Assembly (NCBI GenBank): GCA_014904845.1
Contig: MU119562.1
Coordinates: forward strand, 1-45,927
Direction of reading: 5' to 3'
From: Acephala macrosclerotiorum
Taxonomy: Eukaryota > Ascomycota > Leotiomycetes > Helotiales > Mollisiaceae
Length of the DNA: 45,927 nt
The position numbers and the translations under genes are program-made. Under the pieces are notes generated by a model. It saw nothing but the letters and a program-made list of their open reading frames with translations. It did no database searches and had not been told where the DNA came from. Shown here piece after piece: positions 1 to 9,503 of this stretch; positions within the stretch are counted from its first letter, which is position 1, and each line of letters opens with the position of its first letter.

Positions 1-535
1 CTGCTACCACTCGTCGATCGTCCTCTGGAAGCTCGACGCAAAGCCTACTACTTTCTCTAAGGCACCCATATAATAGCGTTTCGAAGTACTGCGAAGAGTA
101 TGCCAGTAAAGCCTTCTCTCCATAGGTGTTGTGACGATCTGGACTAATGAGGAGGGTAACCGTTGAATCACATCTCTCGCGCCTATGCATCGTCAGTACG
201 AAGCCCAAAGGGAAATACGATCCTCCAACGTACAGTGTTTTCGCTTGTTGTTGATGGCGGATCTTTTGCAAGACCACCTCACCGTACGTAGTGTCCCCAG
301 TACGCAAAATTCGAGTCTCTCCGCCGTCGCCTCCTTCCCTCCGATCTCTGTCTGGGTCACATCCACCGCACAAACACCCCCCATCCCCAAGACCCTCTAC
401 TGTTCCGTCTAAGTCCTCCGTCACTTCAAGCTCTGATATCGTTGAAAGGTTTGTGGTGTCAGTGTCGGTCATATCACAATCTTCGTTCCCGTCATCTAGC
501 CAGGCCGCCAGAAAGGAAGCTGAATGAGTCTCCAT
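1..535 (-). CDS. BTB/POZ domain protein, 5' part only (runs off window)
   Basis: An open frame runs from an ATG at 535 to the left edge without a stop (178 codons), so the 3' part is missing. The first ~70 residues are acidic and Thr/Ser/Gly-rich with a short Cys cluster (CLCGGC). From about residue 125 the sequence reads like the start of a fungal BTB/POZ domain: VTLLISPDRH, then KALLAYSSQYFETLL, an Glu-Ser pair, and VELPEDD before the cut. This matches the family pattern in which a beta strand, a 'hkalLa.yS.yF' helix and an 'E...LpeDd' turn follow each other. BTB domains mediate protein dimerisation; in fungi most are of unknown role. An intron between the acidic part and the BTB part cannot be excluded. 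Confidence 0.6.
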   Translation of the reverse strand, partial: METHSASFLAAWLDDGNEDCDMTDTDTTNLSTISELEVTEDLDGTVEGLGDGGCLCGGCDPDRDRREGGDGGETRILRTGDTTYGEVVLQKIRHQQQAKTLYVGGSYFPLGFVLTMHRRERCDSTVTLLISPDRHNTYGEKALLAYSSQYFETLLYGCLRESSRLCVELPEDDRRVVA

Positions 536-1184
536 ATTATTATATGCCGAGAGATCAATGAGCTGCAATTCATTCGATAGGTTGGAGAAGCTGGGAGCTC
601 TGATGTGTCGCTGCTTGCGCTTTGAGAAGACAGAACTCCATCAGTGGGATGTGCGATCTTCCTTATCTGTTGAGGCTAACCGAATTGAGTAGCGGGGTAA
701 TCCCGCCCCAGCCCCGCGCCGCTCCACCAGCCCTCTTGAATTTGTACTGCCTACCCAAGGTTCTCAACAAGGATGTGATCCCTTCAATTCATACCGTACG
801 TACTACAGCAGGAACGGTAGGTTTGAATACAGATTATATTAGGGTTAAGCAGATTTATAACGAGATAAACGCACCGGACTTGGAGGACTTAGGTTATGAG
901 GCCTGGCAACGACAGCAGCGATCCTAGACAAGCGATAGAGTGTTCATTTGAGAATTATAAAGGAAAAGGATTTGAATTCTAGCTCCGTTGATAAAAAATC
1001 ATCAAGTCCACCAACTCGCTCCACCGTTCGGGTCCAAATAGCTGTGCATATGACATATGTCAAGGCAAAGGAGGCCAGGTGAGGGGCAACATTAAGATTC
1101 CTAGCCTGAGACCCAGCCAAGCAAAATGAATCTCATTGCCAAAATCAAATACGTGAATATTGCCAGTATCATCCGTTATGCTCA
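536..1184. other. Intergenic, no supported gene
   Basis: An open frame at 622-927 (+) has no ATG at its start and no recognisable domain, and one at 1126-1335 (+) is antisense to the Nma111-like exon. I see no gene, RNA or repeat here. It would hold the 5' region of the BTB gene. Confidence 0.4.
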
Positions 1185-1929
1185 CTATCCCTTAACCCAG
1201 CTACGAGGGTGCTGTGGGTCCCTGGTCCATACTTCACTTGGAAAATCTTGCTCATTTTTCTTTATGCTTATTGGGGGAGGGGGCACGCCTTCGATTCGAA
1301 CTACTCCGAGAGTAAAATCTGTAGCCAAAGATTAAATGAGTCTACTTAATACGTGCTACAATTTTTTTCGGGGGTTTCTACTTACATGAATTGTCAGGAA
1401 TTTTCTCGGCTTCGTGACGGAACTCTTCTATGTCGAGCGTCGGTACGTGGTTCACAGCCGTGATGAAGCAAGGTTCCGGAAGGCCATAGTGATGAGCTGG
1501 AGATCCGAGGCCAACTCCAGAAACATATACCTCACTAGGTAAATTTCGCATCTGTTGTTTAATAGCAAAGTGTGGCTTCTGGATCACAGCGCCGCAAAAT
1601 TTGACGAACTTGTCTGTCTGGAGGTCATTTGCTGAGATGGTAGGAACTTGTAGAACCGTCTCGACGCCAGAGCGGACAATTCGAGCCTCGAGGACTTCGT
1701 GGCATTGCATGTTATTCAATTCGGAAAACCAAGTGATGAGTTCGCCGTTCAAGGTAAGTAGCACGTCGCCTTCGAGCAGAGTCTCTTGTCCTCTAGCAAA
1801 CCTTGCTGCCAGTTTCTTGATTCGGAACAATTTCCGGCTACTTGATGGGTGGCTTTCAACCTTCTTGATCCAATGTTCTGGCACTTTGTAAGTGCGAGAT
1901 TGAGGTACTCCACTCCTGCCGCAATAACA
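1185..1929 (-). pseudogene. Nma111-like (nuclear HtrA family) C-terminal PDZ fragment
   Basis: Two exons, 1386-1929 and 1185-1318, are joined by a 67-bp intron (donor gtaagt at 1385, acceptor ctacag ending at 1319). The spliced frame resembles the last ~250 residues of fungal Nma111, the nuclear HtrA-like serine protease with several PDZ domains. Markers in order are VPEHWIKKVES, LLEGDVLLTLNGEL, DKFVKFCGAVIQKPH, SEVYVSGVGLGSPAHHYGL, FITAVNHVPTLD, KIPDNSYF, IKKNEQDFPSE, then a stop. The family is about 1000 residues long with the catalytic domain first. Nothing like the trypsin-type domain occurs upstream, where this frame is closed by a TGA at 1930-1932. The piece is thus a truncated copy, either a relic or a partial duplicate. 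The splice site survives and the exon frames are otherwise open, which suggests recent truncation. Confident on homology, less so on whether it is expressed. Confidence 0.75.
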
Positions 1930-2076
1930 TCAGGGCTAGGGTCTGAATGTCGTGACGCTTGTGCGGCAATGCGCCTTCCGATGATATCAGCAATGAGCAC
2001 ATCATTGCCGACAATAGCCCGCCTCTAGCTATGATAAAGTGAATAGAGTGATTAACGCCCCAGGTCCAACAATTCG

Positions 2077-2155
2077 GAGGGTTTGGAGGGTTTGGTGGAG
2101 ATTCGATGAAAATTTGATGAAAATTTGATGGGAATTTGATGGGAATTCGATGGAA
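2077..2155. repeat. Minisatellite: 10-bp and 11-bp tandem units
   Basis: Two to three copies of a ggagggtttg-type unit (2077-2098) are followed by five 11-bp units of the form attygatgrra (2101-2155). The rest of 1930-2502 shows no gene. Confidence 0.8.
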
Positions 2156-2502
2156 TATCAGCATATATGATAAGCCCGATCATATTGCGCCGGGCCACCC
2201 ACGGAAGGTAGAAGCGGGAATTTCCTGAGTCACCCAACTGCCGCCAAAAGCCCAATCCAGACTAGTATTGATATTGCCTACAACCAGACTGCTAGTGACC
2301 AAACCTATAGGATAGCAAGAACTTTTCCGGAGGGCTAAGTGAACTCCAAGATAATGCACCCCTTATTTAGAGCCTTTTTGGCACACTTGCAGCACTGTGT
2401 TCACATGTTAAGTTTGGACAACCCATGTTGAATTTGATTTATATAAGGTAGTGTACTTTCTTCTTGAATATTAAGAATCATCACTGGAAGCAACACACCA
2501 GA

Positions 2503-3561
2503 ATGTCGGCAAGCTCGGGCAGGGAAGGGCATTGCGAGCGATGTGGTCACTGGTTGGATGGGCATGCTGCTATTAAGCATTCGAAATGCCTAAAGTGCAA
2601 GAAACAATTCGAAATCTGCCAAGTTTCAATCCACGCAGAAGATACAAGGGGAAAACGTAGGCTCTGCTTCATACCTTGTTCATGCGGTGAGAAGTATTAT
2701 CCTCCCGACGCCAAAAATGCAATACCGCTAGCACCCCACGAATACATGCCAGGCCATCCAGGCTACAGACCTTTGTCCCCTGATGAAGACGAGTATGAAG
2801 ACACAACACACTATGACACTCAAGACGTGTCCTCTCCGCCTCCACAAGGAGGCACCTGGTCTGCAGGACACGGTCGAGCCGACTCTGGAGATTCTGAAGA
2901 TCCTCTCGCATGGAGTAAAGAAAAATTTGAACAAGAAACGGGAAGCATTGCAGGGCTTGTAAGAGATCTAGACAAAGCCCACATTGGAGAGAGTACCACG
3001 TCGAATTGGAGCTCATGGTCTTGGAGTAAGGAGTGGGGCCAATGGGTGAGAAGCCGAGAGAAGTCAACCGGTGTCCGGGAGTATGATTACCAGGCTCTGT
3101 CAGGGCATTGGAGTGATTGGTCTTGGAGCGAGGCGTGGGGACAGTGGGAGAGGAGCGCCAAAGATCCTGATGGTAATTGGGGATACGAGTATAAACCAGA
3201 TGTTGAAAGTCCGACCACGGACAACAAGGGGAAGGGGAAGGAGAAGGATCCAACCGGTCCCAGCACCACGACGACCCTCGGTCTGGAAGATACTTCTGAG
3301 GGAACTGGAGGTACAAGCAGCCCTCAATCTGCCTCTCAAGAGGGGCTGCTGGTAAACACTGTCAAGAAGGAGAAGAATAAGCATGTGTTTTACTACTTCC
3401 GCAACGAAGAAGGCAAGGATGTCCAAACCGACGCAAGAGATTGGAAGAAAGGTAGTAGGTATTTTGAAGGAAAATTATATGAGTGTTTAGTGTACGTTGG
3501 GAAGAAATCCGGAAGAGTTTACCATACTTGGCAACTAGGAAAGTCCACAAGCTCACGCTGA
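2503..3561 (+). CDS. Zinc-ribbon-like, tryptophan-repeat hypothetical protein
   Basis: Single-exon gene of 352 residues from the ATG at 2503; the frame is open further 5' but without another ATG. The N-terminus is Cys/His-rich: C11, C14, C29, C32, C39, C55, C59 and C61 form CxxC pairs with intervening His, suggesting one or two zinc-binding ribbons. The middle is acidic and Ser/Pro-rich. Two tryptophan-rich repeats follow at about residues 167-187 and 201-218, with the shared core W-S-x-W-S-W-S-x-x-W-G-Q-W and a trailing Tyr-rich stretch. After a Lys/Glu/Thr-rich linker, the last ~65 residues look folded (HVFYYFRNEEGKD, YECLVYVGKKSGRVYHTW). I do not recognise the family. Its 3' end faces the next gene, with 86 bp between stop codons. 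Confidence 0.75.
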   Translation: MSASSGREGHCERCGHWLDGHAAIKHSKCLKCKKQFEICQVSIHAEDTRGKRRLCFIPCSCGEKYYPPDAKNAIPLAPHEYMPGHPGYRPLSPDEDEYEDTTHYDTQDVSSPPPQGGTWSAGHGRADSGDSEDPLAWSKEKFEQETGSIAGLVRDLDKAHIGESTTSNWSSWSWSKEWGQWVRSREKSTGVREYDYQALSGHWSDWSWSEAWGQWERSAKDPDGNWGYEYKPDVESPTTDNKGKGKEKDPTGPSTTTTLGLEDTSEGTGGTSSPQSASQEGLLVNTVKKEKNKHVFYYFRNEEGKDVQTDARDWKKGSRYFEGKLYECLVYVGKKSGRVYHTWQLGKSTSSR

Positions 3562-3647
3562 GGTATACATTAATGGACTGCATTATGTTTGTAACTGCAT
3601 CTCTATAATACATTACAATACTTTGGTCAATGGATACCGGAATTTCA

Positions 3648-5795
3648 CTAGATACCCCGTGAATCTGCCATCCAGGGATGTTGTCTAACCCCTGGTATTG
3701 CCATGGCTTCCAAGCTCCGATCTCCTGCTGCATCCTTTGACCCGTACGATACTACGTGGAATGTAGCATCTCTTGATGGCCCAAGCCCAACTTTGCAACT
3801 AAACCCATCTGGTACCGCTACAGTCCCAGTCTCAAGATTCGGTTCGTTAGTGGCACTTTGCCTGTATCTGATCTTGTCGTGACGAAAGCCCTGTCGAATG
3901 TCCGGTATCATGATCTCAGGAATTTTGAGTACGCCCTTCCCATCCCTGTCTGGGAGCCACCAGATCCAGTGCTTGTACTTTCTTGAGCACCCAACCTCTA
4001 GCCGTGGCCAAAGCTCAGGCTCGATCTGTTGTTTTGGCACGTGACCGGGGGGCTGCCATCCAAAACGGAGGATATCCGGATCACCAAGTCGGAAGTTGAA
4101 GCGATGGCGTAGTAGATCGGATCGCGGCACTTGTGCAGCAGTCCCCCCATAAGTATCTGAGACATTTTCATCTAAGAACGATTGCTTAGAACCAGTCCAG
4201 ACAGCAACATCTATATCAGGCCCCGACCACGAACCAAAGTTCTCTCGCTCTTGGTGAGATTCGAGATAAGATACTAACATATCCAGCATCGCAAGGTCGC
4301 ACATCACCAAAACACCAAGCCACAATAGAGCAGGTTGGAGTCGACGGACAATGAATATCTTGGCAAGCATTTCCAGATCTCCGGCTTCAATAATAGGCTG
4401 CAAGACTTCCAGGATTGCACCAAACCAAGCGCTGACAAGATTGCATTCCAGTCCTGGTTCCCAAAAAATGCTCCATATTACAGAGCCTGCAGTGGCAGGA
4501 TGTAGACACAGAGTCATATAATAGGGAAGGTCGTTTACATAATCTCGAATGCATTCAGGAGGTATGGCGTGCATCCTGTGATCTATAGTGATTCTGGGCA
4601 TCGGAAGTTGCGGCTGCAACTCCAGGTGGTGGTAAAACGGCAGTGCAAGTGCCGCTAGGAAAGCCAATGTAGGCTGTTGAAATTTCTCAAATGGCTTCCG
4701 ATTATCCTCCACGGGAGATCCAAAGCCATACAATGCACAAAACTCTGCAAGAAGGTCCGCAGCCTTTTGAGACGAAGGAGGTTGCTCATGCACTAGAAAT
4801 TCGAACGGTTTGTCTGTGACGATGATGAAGTGAGCATCTTTCAAGTAATGCGCGGCCCATGGTGGCAGAGGGCCTGTCACTTGCCATCCCAATCCAGGTG
4901 CCAGAACGGCACAAAGCCATCTAACTAGATCCCTCGAGGCGCAGCCGAGGTAAAGGACAATGTCTCTAGGTCGAGGCTTTACGTCTTGCTTAAGCACAGG
5001 TGACAATCTCGTGGTGGAATACCGCATGCGTCTCCTCTGCATTTCGAGAAACCGTACACAGAAAATGTAGGACCAGAGCGCCATAAGTATCGCAACGCCA
5101 TTTGGTTCTTCGTCGTCAAGTCGGAAATCGGATCGAGTTGATATTCGACACTCAATAGGCTTGGATATCGAGAGAGGAAATGTCTTTTTGATACCGTGAA
5201 CGAACTCCGGATTCCAGTCCCCCTCATCAGTATGCTCTAGTAACTCCCAAGACTTGGAGAATTCAGGGCTTGGGACATCCCATATCGCTTGTCCCGTGAT
5301 GCTCCGCTTCTTAGGCAGATCTTGAGGAAGGGGGGGTGTATGTTGCAACAGGACGTACGGGTCCAAGCTCCTAACAGGTATACAGCCAGATGGTAGCGAC
5401 TTAGCGTGGGTAACATAAGCGCCCCAGATGTTTTGACCCTTCAGGAAAGTGTAATTGATCTGATCTGGGCTAGGTATGAGAGGATCGTCTTGGCAGCCGA
5501 CAAGCAACGCAATTGGCTTGGGGTCAGGATTTAGATCCACAGACTCCTCAGATAAGTCACTTTGGGAACTGTTTGAAGAAGTCTTGATCGTATGTATGGA
5601 CAAGGCGCTGGATGCTTTTTCAACAGAGCCATCCTGTATCTGTTCCGTCCGGATTGTGCTCCCACTTGCTTCGCTTCCGACATAGTCTGTCTTGAATGTA
5701 TGTTTTCCCGTTCTTATCCAGCGAAGGATTCGATCGGTAGCGCTATACGTATTTCTTTGATCCGCCTCGGCGTCTAGGGCAACGGAAGATGCCAT
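3648..5795 (-). CDS. Conserved-type hypothetical protein, 715 aa
   Basis: A long single open frame from the ATG at 5795, with coding-like composition throughout. The first ~90 residues are Ser/Thr-rich and probably disordered. The remainder is rich in Trp, Leu and Pro and looks globular. Notable stretches are VAILMALWSYIFCVRF near residue 235 (a possible membrane or buried helix), RDIVLYLGCASRDLVRWL, HFIIVTDKPFEFLV, the Leu-rich helices around QPALLWLGVLVMCDLAMLDM, and a Trp-rich C-terminal part (HWIWWLPDRDGKG). I know of no catalytic motif that fits. It has the look of the large hypothetical proteins widespread in Pezizomycotina, but that impression is from memory. The upstream 320 bp is CT/GT-rich and probably carries its promoter. 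Confidence 0.8.
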   Translation of the reverse strand: MASSVALDAEADQRNTYSATDRILRWIRTGKHTFKTDYVGSEASGSTIRTEQIQDGSVEKASSALSIHTIKTSSNSSQSDLSEESVDLNPDPKPIALLVGCQDDPLIPSPDQINYTFLKGQNIWGAYVTHAKSLPSGCIPVRSLDPYVLLQHTPPLPQDLPKKRSITGQAIWDVPSPEFSKSWELLEHTDEGDWNPEFVHGIKKTFPLSISKPIECRISTRSDFRLDDEEPNGVAILMALWSYIFCVRFLEMQRRRMRYSTTRLSPVLKQDVKPRPRDIVLYLGCASRDLVRWLCAVLAPGLGWQVTGPLPPWAAHYLKDAHFIIVTDKPFEFLVHEQPPSSQKAADLLAEFCALYGFGSPVEDNRKPFEKFQQPTLAFLAALALPFYHHLELQPQLPMPRITIDHRMHAIPPECIRDYVNDLPYYMTLCLHPATAGSVIWSIFWEPGLECNLVSAWFGAILEVLQPIIEAGDLEMLAKIFIVRRLQPALLWLGVLVMCDLAMLDMLVSYLESHQERENFGSWSGPDIDVAVWTGSKQSFLDENVSDTYGGTAAQVPRSDLLRHRFNFRLGDPDILRFGWQPPGHVPKQQIEPELWPRLEVGCSRKYKHWIWWLPDRDGKGVLKIPEIMIPDIRQGFRHDKIRYRQSATNEPNLETGTVAVPDGFSCKVGLGPSRDATFHVVSYGSKDAAGDRSLEAMAIPGVRQHPWMADSRGI

Positions 5796-6823
5796 CTGGT
5801 TTCGAATGTCGTCGAGAATGGAGGTAAATTGCGGCTAAGGACGTAGGTCAGCCTGAGCTCAAGGTCTGTCGCTATCGATCGTCATGTGCAACGCCACGTC
5901 TACAGAAGCGAAAGACTTCTGTGATATCAATAGATCTGGAACGCGATGAAAGGCGATGGTTGACGGATATTGGAGAAGAAGCTAGAAGCGTGGTGCGCGT
6001 CGTGGCGTGCGTCGTGTGAGGGTTGGTCTTGTGTGCAAGAGGTTTGGATTGTTGTTGAAGTGCAAACTTGCAAAGTGTGTCCAGTCGCAGAGCTTTAGGC
6101 GGTGCTGTATCGGAATTTAGCTATTCTGCACAAAATATGGAAGGGTGGCGTTGGGGATAAACTAGGAAATTCAGTGTTGTGAGGTATGGTAGAAGTAATC
6201 GTTTACCGGGAGACGGGCGGTCCGGATTAACCTTTAACCGATCAAGTAAAACTATCGTTTTATTGCTCTTAGGGTAAAGGCACGTGATCTCAGCTCCTTC
6301 ATTCGACAATTCTCCTGCTAGATCTAGCAGTTTGTGCACATTGCTTACACCTCTCTCTTGGGGCTCGACTGTTCAAATATGTGGGTGGATGCGGTAAATA
6401 AAGCACGTATTTATGCAGCTCTGCACTGAAATGTGGAACAAGAGGAATGAAACATTCTCTTCATCGTGAATCCACATCAAAATCCCCCATTCTCCAATAA
6501 CTTCCACTCAGGCATGAAGCCCATAGTGGTCCGTAATCCACAAATCATCACCTATCCTTATGCCCACTCCGCAGTTAAGCACCTTGTCCATCCGACTGCA
6601 ACTACTGCAACTTCTTAATACGATTCTCCAAGAATTCCCTCTGGCGCTTGGCAGACAACAGCTCAGAGGCAATGGCTTCAACTTCCGTATCCGACATAGC
6701 ATTTACGACGACAAGTGAGAAGATCTTCTCGAGCCCACGCACGATATGTCGCTCGGTTCATCCTGACAGATGTCAACGGACAAGTGCGCACCAAGAGCCG
6801 CCTGTCCACCTGCGCGAGGAAGC
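5796..6823. other. Intergenic, no supported gene
   Basis: Presumed 5' region of the 715-residue gene. Short frames at 6121-6339 (-) and 6508-6702 (-) have no recognisable product. Nothing else stands out except a CACGTG word near 6282. Confidence 0.4.
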
Positions 6824-7090
6824 CTACTCGCCGCTGGGCCGGACCATGTTCCAGCGCGTGCGTACTGTGGGCCGAGTCCTGCCAGGGAACTTGCCAAAGA
6901 TCCACTCCCAAGACTTGCCCTCTTTCTTGTATGCCAGCAAGCGCTGCTCGTCCAGGTCTGACCATCAGCTATGCTTGCTCGTGCCTGAACGCCCCTGTTC
7001 ATCCCTACTCGAACATCCGCCATCGTCGCTGCTGGGATCAGGGTCACTGTCGCTCAAACCACCGTCGTCATCGCTGCTCGACGGCTCACG
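6824..7090 (-). pseudogene. Truncated Myb/SANT copy, paralogue of the gene at 19538-21748
   Basis: The minus strand is roughly 85% identical by eye to 19575-19830. It encodes the acidic linker (GGLSDSDPDPSSDDGGCSS) and then a SANT/Myb-type helix set, DEQRLLAYKKEGKSWEWIFG followed by KFPGRTRPTVRTRWNMV, ending at a TAG (6824-6826). Compared with the intact paralogue, an in-frame TGA stands where the paralogue has the segment just before the first conserved Trp. A short segment in that linker is also altered. Only the C-terminal ~90 codons are present; the rest of the gene is absent. The copy ends abruptly at about 7090, where an ankyrin-like scrap on the opposite strand begins. Confidence 0.85.
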
Positions 7091-7092
7091 CC

Positions 7093-7290
7093 CCAGCAAC
7101 GAATGAAGAAGGGAGAACGGCCCTTCAAGCGGCAGCCGAGGAAGGCAATATCGAGCTAGTTCAACTTCTAGCTGCTGGTGTAGATATTAATGCTAATGTT
7201 CGATGGGGCCGTCAGGCGATTGGCGTCACTTTTGGTAGAAGACATCGAAAGGGCCACGATGCTAGAGGCGAATATTAGCAATGGTATTCT
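7093..7290 (+). pseudogene. Ankyrin-repeat scrap
   Basis: The plus strand reads EGRTALQAAAEEGNIELVQL then LAAGVDINAN, a nearly perfect ankyrin repeat (G-x-T-A-L-x-x-A-A-x-x-G-x-x-x-x-V-x-x-L-L). After that the ankyrin pattern is lost: continuing in frame gives basic, non-ankyrin sequence, while a shifted frame gives VRRLASLLVEDIER-like sequence. There is no start codon and only one clear repeat, so this is a fragment. Ankyrin-repeat proteins are numerous and unstable in filamentous fungi. Confidence 0.65.
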
Positions 7291-7292
7291 CC

Positions 7293-7799
7293 TCAGATAG
7301 TTACACCCCCCCTCACAAGATGACCTCCCATATGTTCATCGCCAGGAACGTCCATCCTTGTGTGGAAGATGGTATTCGCTGCGAAAGAAACGATCAGAGA
7401 AGCGTGCCTGAGCCGTACAAACTGTGACTTCGCAAAAGCTATGGTATGTTTGTAGTTCCTAGAGTTTGAAGGTCTGGGAGGGTGATGAAAGGAGCCTCGA
7501 GAAGGAAGATTGCATTTATGGTTCGAGGATTGTGAGGCACATCTTGCTTCGCGGACAGCATCGGTCAAGGAAGCCCATTCCTGGTACTGGGGCCAATACG
7601 ACGCATATTCGAAGCGGGTAGGGAAGTCATCGAGCAGTGGCACATGTGGTGCGGGTACGTTTATGGTATAACATCTTTGGCAGGGCCAATTCTGTGCATA
7701 CGTATTCGGATCATCCGTTTGTTGATAAGTCCTCAGGCAAGAAGTGGGATGCGACAGATCACATGTTAATACCCTAAAACACGTCATCCCAATGAACAC
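7293..7799 (-). CDS. Uncertain open frame, Cys-containing, 168 aa
   Basis: An ATG-initiated open frame of 168 codons. The first 95 residues look more protein-like than the tail, with six Cys, NWPCQRCYTINVPAPHVP, and an aromatic stretch FEYASYWPQYQEWASL. The last 70 residues are basic and low in structure. I recognise no family. Possible splice signals upstream (7900-8180) suggest it could be the last exon of a longer gene, but no join is convincing. The 7800-8369 stretch holds nothing else I can support. Confidence 0.25.
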   Translation of the reverse strand: MFIGMTCFRVLTCDLSHPTSCLRTYQQTDDPNTYAQNWPCQRCYTINVPAPHVPLLDDFPTRFEYASYWPQYQEWASLTDAVREARCASQSSNHKCNLPSRGSFHHPPRPSNSRNYKHTIAFAKSQFVRLRHASLIVSFAANTIFHTRMDVPGDEHMGGHLVRGGVTI

Positions 7800-8369
7800 A
7801 AAAAACCTCGGTATCCAAGATCTTCATCGTAACGTCAGGTTAGCACGACCCTTTTGCTCCGTCTTGCGTGCATATCCAAGCTGTAAGGGAAGCGCGCTAA
7901 CTTGCTGCAGATATAACTGGCAGTATGCCTGGACAAATACGCTTGCAGAACGGCCCTGCACCAGAGCCCGAATTTCTCCAACGCGCTTTGGTGATTTGAC
8001 CAACCTGTATTCTCCGGCATAGCCACAGTATGGAGGCTGGAACCGTGTATGAATTGTGTGAGGCCCAAAATTCGTGGGCGCCAGGAGTATCTTCACCAAG
8101 GGGCATCTTCATCTTCATCAGAATGGACTTAGCGCGAAGAAGACCAACCAAATTACATACTAGATAGAGGAACGACATTAGCGTGGGAATACCAATTATG
8201 CCTAATCATTATCCATCTCAAATTTCATATCCCGTACACTCCTTTGAATACTATCCCTCAAATGTTTTCAACGCTTATCTCGCTAACCAACCAACTTCAA
8301 CTTCTATATCCTGGCATTACCATCAATATGTGATGTGATCGAGCTGATCTTTCTTAACGAATCTCGAAC

Positions 8370-8722
8370 TCATAATGGCTGCGGTGACTGTCAGTCTCTC
8401 ATCCATAGAACGAAGTGTGATTGGAAACCATCAAACTCACGTTAAATTATCGTTATATGTGTTATTTTCTAGTACTTACTGTCTCTTCTATGTGGTTGAC
8501 GAATATATTTTGCTTCCCCTGCTGGTCTGTTTTCGATATAACTTGAATCATTGTGATTTTGACGCTTGTAACCTGGCCTTTTTTGAACATCGGGCCATTC
8601 TGAGTGATCTCCTGTGAGCTCGAAGCCATTGAATAGGGTGACCGTAGCGTAGTTGCTTGGGTGGGAGCACTCCAAGATGTGGGATCCTCGTTTGGAACGT
8701 TAGAGGGATGTCCCGTAGACAT
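8370..8722 (-). CDS. Small hypothetical protein, two exons, 86 aa
   Basis: Exon 1 is 8480-8722 (81 codons) and ends at a consensus gtaagt donor. The best acceptor I find (gactgacag) gives exon 2 at 8370-8387, adding SPQPL and a TGA; the intron would be 92 bp. The product is polar at the N-terminus, with a more ordered beta-like C-terminal half (GQVTSVKITMIQVIS, QNIFVNHIEET). No family is recognised. Its short size and the tiny last exon keep confidence low. Confidence 0.4.
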
Positions 8723-9503
8723 GCTGTGTTGAGTTGCTGGTTAACTATGGAGTGAATGGCACAGATAACGATTGTCGCCGTATCTCAATGGCCGTTACTG
8801 CTATGAAGGTCAGCTTTGAATCTTGGATGAGTGACAAGATATATACATGTTCTGGTTTTTGAAAAAAAAAAAAAAAAACGGAGATGATCGAGCAAGCAGA
8901 GGTGGTCCATGACCGAGCTTTTATAGGAGCGGTGTATCGCAATGCAGGTAATCGCGTTTACTCTCAACATTGGGAAGAGTGGTTTGAGTAAAAGAGGACA
9001 CGGACTGGTGATGCTTCAAATCTGGTTCATTATCAACGTGGGATTCCTACTCTTAGCCCTTTTCTTACTCAGAGGCCCAAACTACAGCGCCAAGGAACCT
9101 TTCATCAATCCCAGCAAGTGTTTCGATTAGAGCGATCCATATGTTTAGATTGCCTATAGCAATTCAACTCATTAATTCACTAATGGAAACGATGTACACA
9201 AGTTTAAGCGCCTTCAGTGTTGAAGAGCTTAGAATATCCTGATGATAAATGGACTTCATTACAAGAGTAGAGATCTGCCAGATCAATGGTACCAAGACCA
9301 ACGAGCACTATTGATCTAGGTTCAAAGTAAACTTTCATTGCATATGCCAGATTTTGGAAGTTCTGGTTATACAAAGTTGCCGAGAGCTTGTCATCGATCG
9401 CTTCGGCCCCTGTAACTCGATGAAATATGCTGCATGTGATTGAAACCGCCCAGTCCCATCAATCCAGGTTTCAACCTTGATTTTCACTCTTCTCTGTGTC
9501 TGT
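8723..9503. other. Intergenic, no supported gene; contains an A homopolymer
   Basis: A run of about 17 A residues lies near 8862-8878. An ATG frame at 8942-9130 (+) encodes a 62-residue peptide with one hydrophobic stretch, but nothing else supports it as a gene. Confidence 0.4.

Noticed and set aside
622..927. 101-codon plus-strand open frame
   Set aside because: It begins without an ATG and has no recognisable domain or upstream signals.
1275..1310. tRNA T-loop-like word (ttcgaatc on the minus strand)
   Set aside because: There is no acceptor stem, D-arm or anticodon arm around it, and the stretch is explained as the second exon of the Nma111-like fragment.
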